Assembly: GCA_947097375.1 (NCBI GenBank) | Contig: CAMURE010000009.1 | Location: 1 to 13,993, forward strand | Source of the DNA: an uncultured Candidatus Saccharibacteria bacterium | GTDB taxonomy: Bacteria > Patescibacteria > Saccharimonadia > Saccharimonadales > Nanosynbacteraceae | Length of the DNA stretch: 13,993 nt | Direction of reading: 5' to 3' | Shown here: piece after piece, positions 13,097 to 13,993 of the stretch | How positions within the stretch are numbered: the stretch's first letter is position 1 | Layout of the letters: the number at the start of each line of letters is the position of its first letter | Notes under the pieces: generated by a model | The model's database searches: none | Seen by the model: the letters and a program-made list of their open reading frames with translations, nothing else | What the model was told of the DNA's origin: nothing | Translations under genes and position numbers: made by a program

Positions 13097-13675
13097 ATGA
13101 ATGAGGTGGCGCAACTGGAGGTTTTGGCAGCGGAGATTATCACTCATGATGTCTGTCATGATCTGGCAGAGCAGGCAACGCAGCTGGTGATGGGTGACGG
13201 TCGAGCTGATGCGGATATCGTGCTTATCGGTGAAGCGCCGGGAAAAAATGAAGACCTTCAGGGCAAACCATTCGTTGGGGCAGCTGGTACATTTCTTGAC
13301 GAGATGTTAGCCGCAGCCCAGTTACGTCGCCAAGACGTCTATATCACCAATATCGTTAAATATCGGCCGCCAAACAATCGTGATCCATTACCGGAGGAGA
13401 AGCGTACCTTTTGGCCGTATTTGATGCGCCAACTGCAAATTATTCAGCCAAAGGTAGTCATCACATTGGGTCGGCATAGCGGTATGGCATTTATTCCTGA
13501 CTTGGCGATCTCGCGTGATCATGGTAATCCGCGCTGGGCACAGTTCAACGGGTTAAAGTTCTTGGTAATTCCACTGTATCATCCGGCAGCGGCGCTGTAT
13601 AACGGAGCATTGCGCCAGACGTTGATTGATGATTTTGTGCGGGCGGCACAACTGGCCGTCCAGGCCAGCGCTTAG
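13097..13675 (+). CDS. Uracil-DNA glycosylase, family 4-like, lacking Fe-S cysteines
   Basis: UDG removes uracil from DNA to start base-excision repair. The 192-residue protein has the family 4 blocks: IGEAPGKNEDLQGKPFVGAAG (44-64, motif A), VYITNIVKYRPPNNRDPLP (81-99), PKVVITLGRHS and the catalytic-loop motif YHPAAAL with His162. Family 4 enzymes normally hold a [4Fe-4S] cluster with four Cys: two near the N-terminus (CxxC), one in the IVKCRPP motif and one about 16 residues later. Here IVKCRPP reads IVKYRPP (Tyr89), the fourth position is Phe105, and the N-terminus has a single Cys20 in HDVCHDL. The cluster is therefore almost certainly absent. The start at 13097 is set by the -10 spacing; the earlier TTG overlaps the terminator. 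Confidence 0.92.
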   Translation: MNEVAQLEVLAAEIITHDVCHDLAEQATQLVMGDGRADADIVLIGEAPGKNEDLQGKPFVGAAGTFLDEMLAAAQLRRQDVYITNIVKYRPPNNRDPLPEEKRTFWPYLMRQLQIIQPKVVITLGRHSGMAFIPDLAISRDHGNPRWAQFNGLKFLVIPLYHPAAALYNGALRQTLIDDFVRAAQLAVQASA

Positions 13676-13681
13676 GCTATT

Positions 13682-13711
13682 TTGACAAGAGCTGGCATCT
13701 TGTGCTAGAAT
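13682..13711 (+). promoter_or_regulatory. Promoter of the 13819 gene
   Basis: TTGACA (13682-13687), an 18-base spacer and TGTGCTAGAAT (extended -10, hexamer 13706-13711) form a strong promoter. Transcription from about 13718 gives a leader of roughly 100 nt before the ATG at 13819. AAGGAG (13803-13808) is the ribosome-binding site. Confidence 0.85.
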
Positions 13712-13714
13712 GGT

Positions 13715-13768
13715 CTTAATTGTTAAGGGATAGATTTGTCGTACGTTGCCCCCTATGTCTATCACTTG
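13715..13768 (+). promoter_or_regulatory. Possible alternative hairpins in the 13819 leader
   Basis: The inverted repeat CTTAA-ttg-TTAAG (13715-13727) overlaps the predicted transcript start. It competes with a second stem made by 13724-13734 and 13758-13768 (11 pairs with one mismatch, including GATAGA/TCTATC, loop of 23 nt). The two cannot form together because both use 13724-13727. This may be a switch, an operator at the start site, or chance. Confidence 0.35.
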
Positions 13769-13818
13769 TCATTCTAATTTTGCAAGGTATTTATTTTTAT
13801 AAAAGGAGAACAATACGC

Positions 13819-13993
13819 ATGGGCCAGAGACGACTTGCGACGCCGAAGGGCGATGATCAGTCAAAACGACCAGCTACAAAAAAAAGTAATACGGCGGTGA
13901 TGAATAGCACGAGTACTCGTAAAGGCGAGGTCTTTCGAGCGCAGCGGCGGACGAGCGAGAATGTTAACCTCAGGGCGTCGCAGCACGTGATCG
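13819..13993 (+). CDS. N-terminus of an unrecognised basic protein (partial)
   Basis: An open frame starts at ATG 13819, after AAGGAG, and runs off the window (58 codons visible). The visible part begins MGQRRLATPKGDDQ and is rich in Arg, Lys, Ser, Thr and Asn, hydrophilic and likely disordered. No membrane segment or enzymatic motif has appeared yet. It is probably the flexible N-terminal extension of a larger protein, perhaps RNA- or DNA-associated given its charge; the family cannot be told from what is here. Its strong promoter and long leader suggest substantial, possibly regulated expression. Confidence 0.75.
   Translation, partial: MGQRRLATPKGDDQSKRPATKKSNTAVMNSTSTRKGEVFRAQRRTSENVNLRASQHVI

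Noticed and set aside
1..13993. UGA read as glycine (SR1/Gracilibacteria code)
   Set aside because: Conserved genes are full length under the standard code, truB ends naturally at TGA, and no conserved protein has in-frame TGA.
1..13993. CRISPR array, tRNA/rRNA genes, insertion sequences, attachment sites
   Set aside because: No spaced direct repeats, tRNA-like cloverleaf, transposase or terminal inverted repeats were seen; intergenic gaps are all under about 180 bases and are taken up by promoters, leaders or terminators.

Overview
The window looks like a piece of the core chromosome of a Candidate Phyla Radiation bacterium, most likely a Saccharibacteria (TM7) relative. This rests on the compact layout, short lineage-style versions of core proteins, a type IV prepilin, a sortase, small membrane-anchored proteins with Pro/Gln-rich or Lys/Ala-rich low-complexity segments, and many promoters abutting start codons. 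Full-length reading frames ending in TAA, TAG and TGA show the standard code, not the UGA-glycine code of SR1/Gracilibacteria. The lineage call is inference (about 0.75); no 16S or other marker is present.

Layout. 1-284: 3' end of DNA polymerase I (polA). 331-1962: a two-gene unit of a membrane-anchored unknown protein and formamidopyrimidine-DNA glycosylase (mutM). 1989-2866: an unrecognised gene with its own promoter that appears frameshifted at a C6 run. 2918-3829: DNA polymerase III delta subunit (holA), followed by a terminator shared with convergent rpsT (3881-4249, minus). 4250-4421: divergent promoters. 4422-6851: a degenerate DHH/NrnA-like protein with a long disordered tail, then truB. 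6869-7363: type IV prepilin. 7415-7681: rpsO, then a strong terminator. 7742-8335 (minus): sortase. 8459-9880: two unknown genes in an operon, the second with a twin-arginine-like N-terminus. 10008-12116: pnp, behind a strongly structured 98-nt leader. 12176-13033: a membrane-anchored helical unknown. 13097-13675: a family-4-type uracil-DNA glycosylase without its iron-sulphur cysteines. 13819-end: start of an unrecognised basic protein.

How the genes fit together. Themes are DNA replication and repair (PolA, MutM, HolA, UDG), translation (S20, S15, TruB), RNA decay (PNPase) and cell surface (pilin, sortase, anchored proteins). The order truB-rpsO-pnp is the ancestral bacterial cluster, here interrupted by the pilin and by the sortase plus the unknown pair.

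The most striking system-level signal is how transcripts start. Eight transcription units have an (often extended) -10 box ending 6-9 nt before the start codon, which predicts leaderless or nearly leaderless mRNAs. Downstream operon genes and a minority of first genes (rpsT, the 4422 gene, pnp, the 12176 gene, the 13819 gene) use Shine-Dalgarno sites. The second notable signal is a 70-nt, about 27-bp imperfect hairpin filling the pnp leader, reminiscent of the RNase III/PNPase autoregulation known for E. coli pnp.
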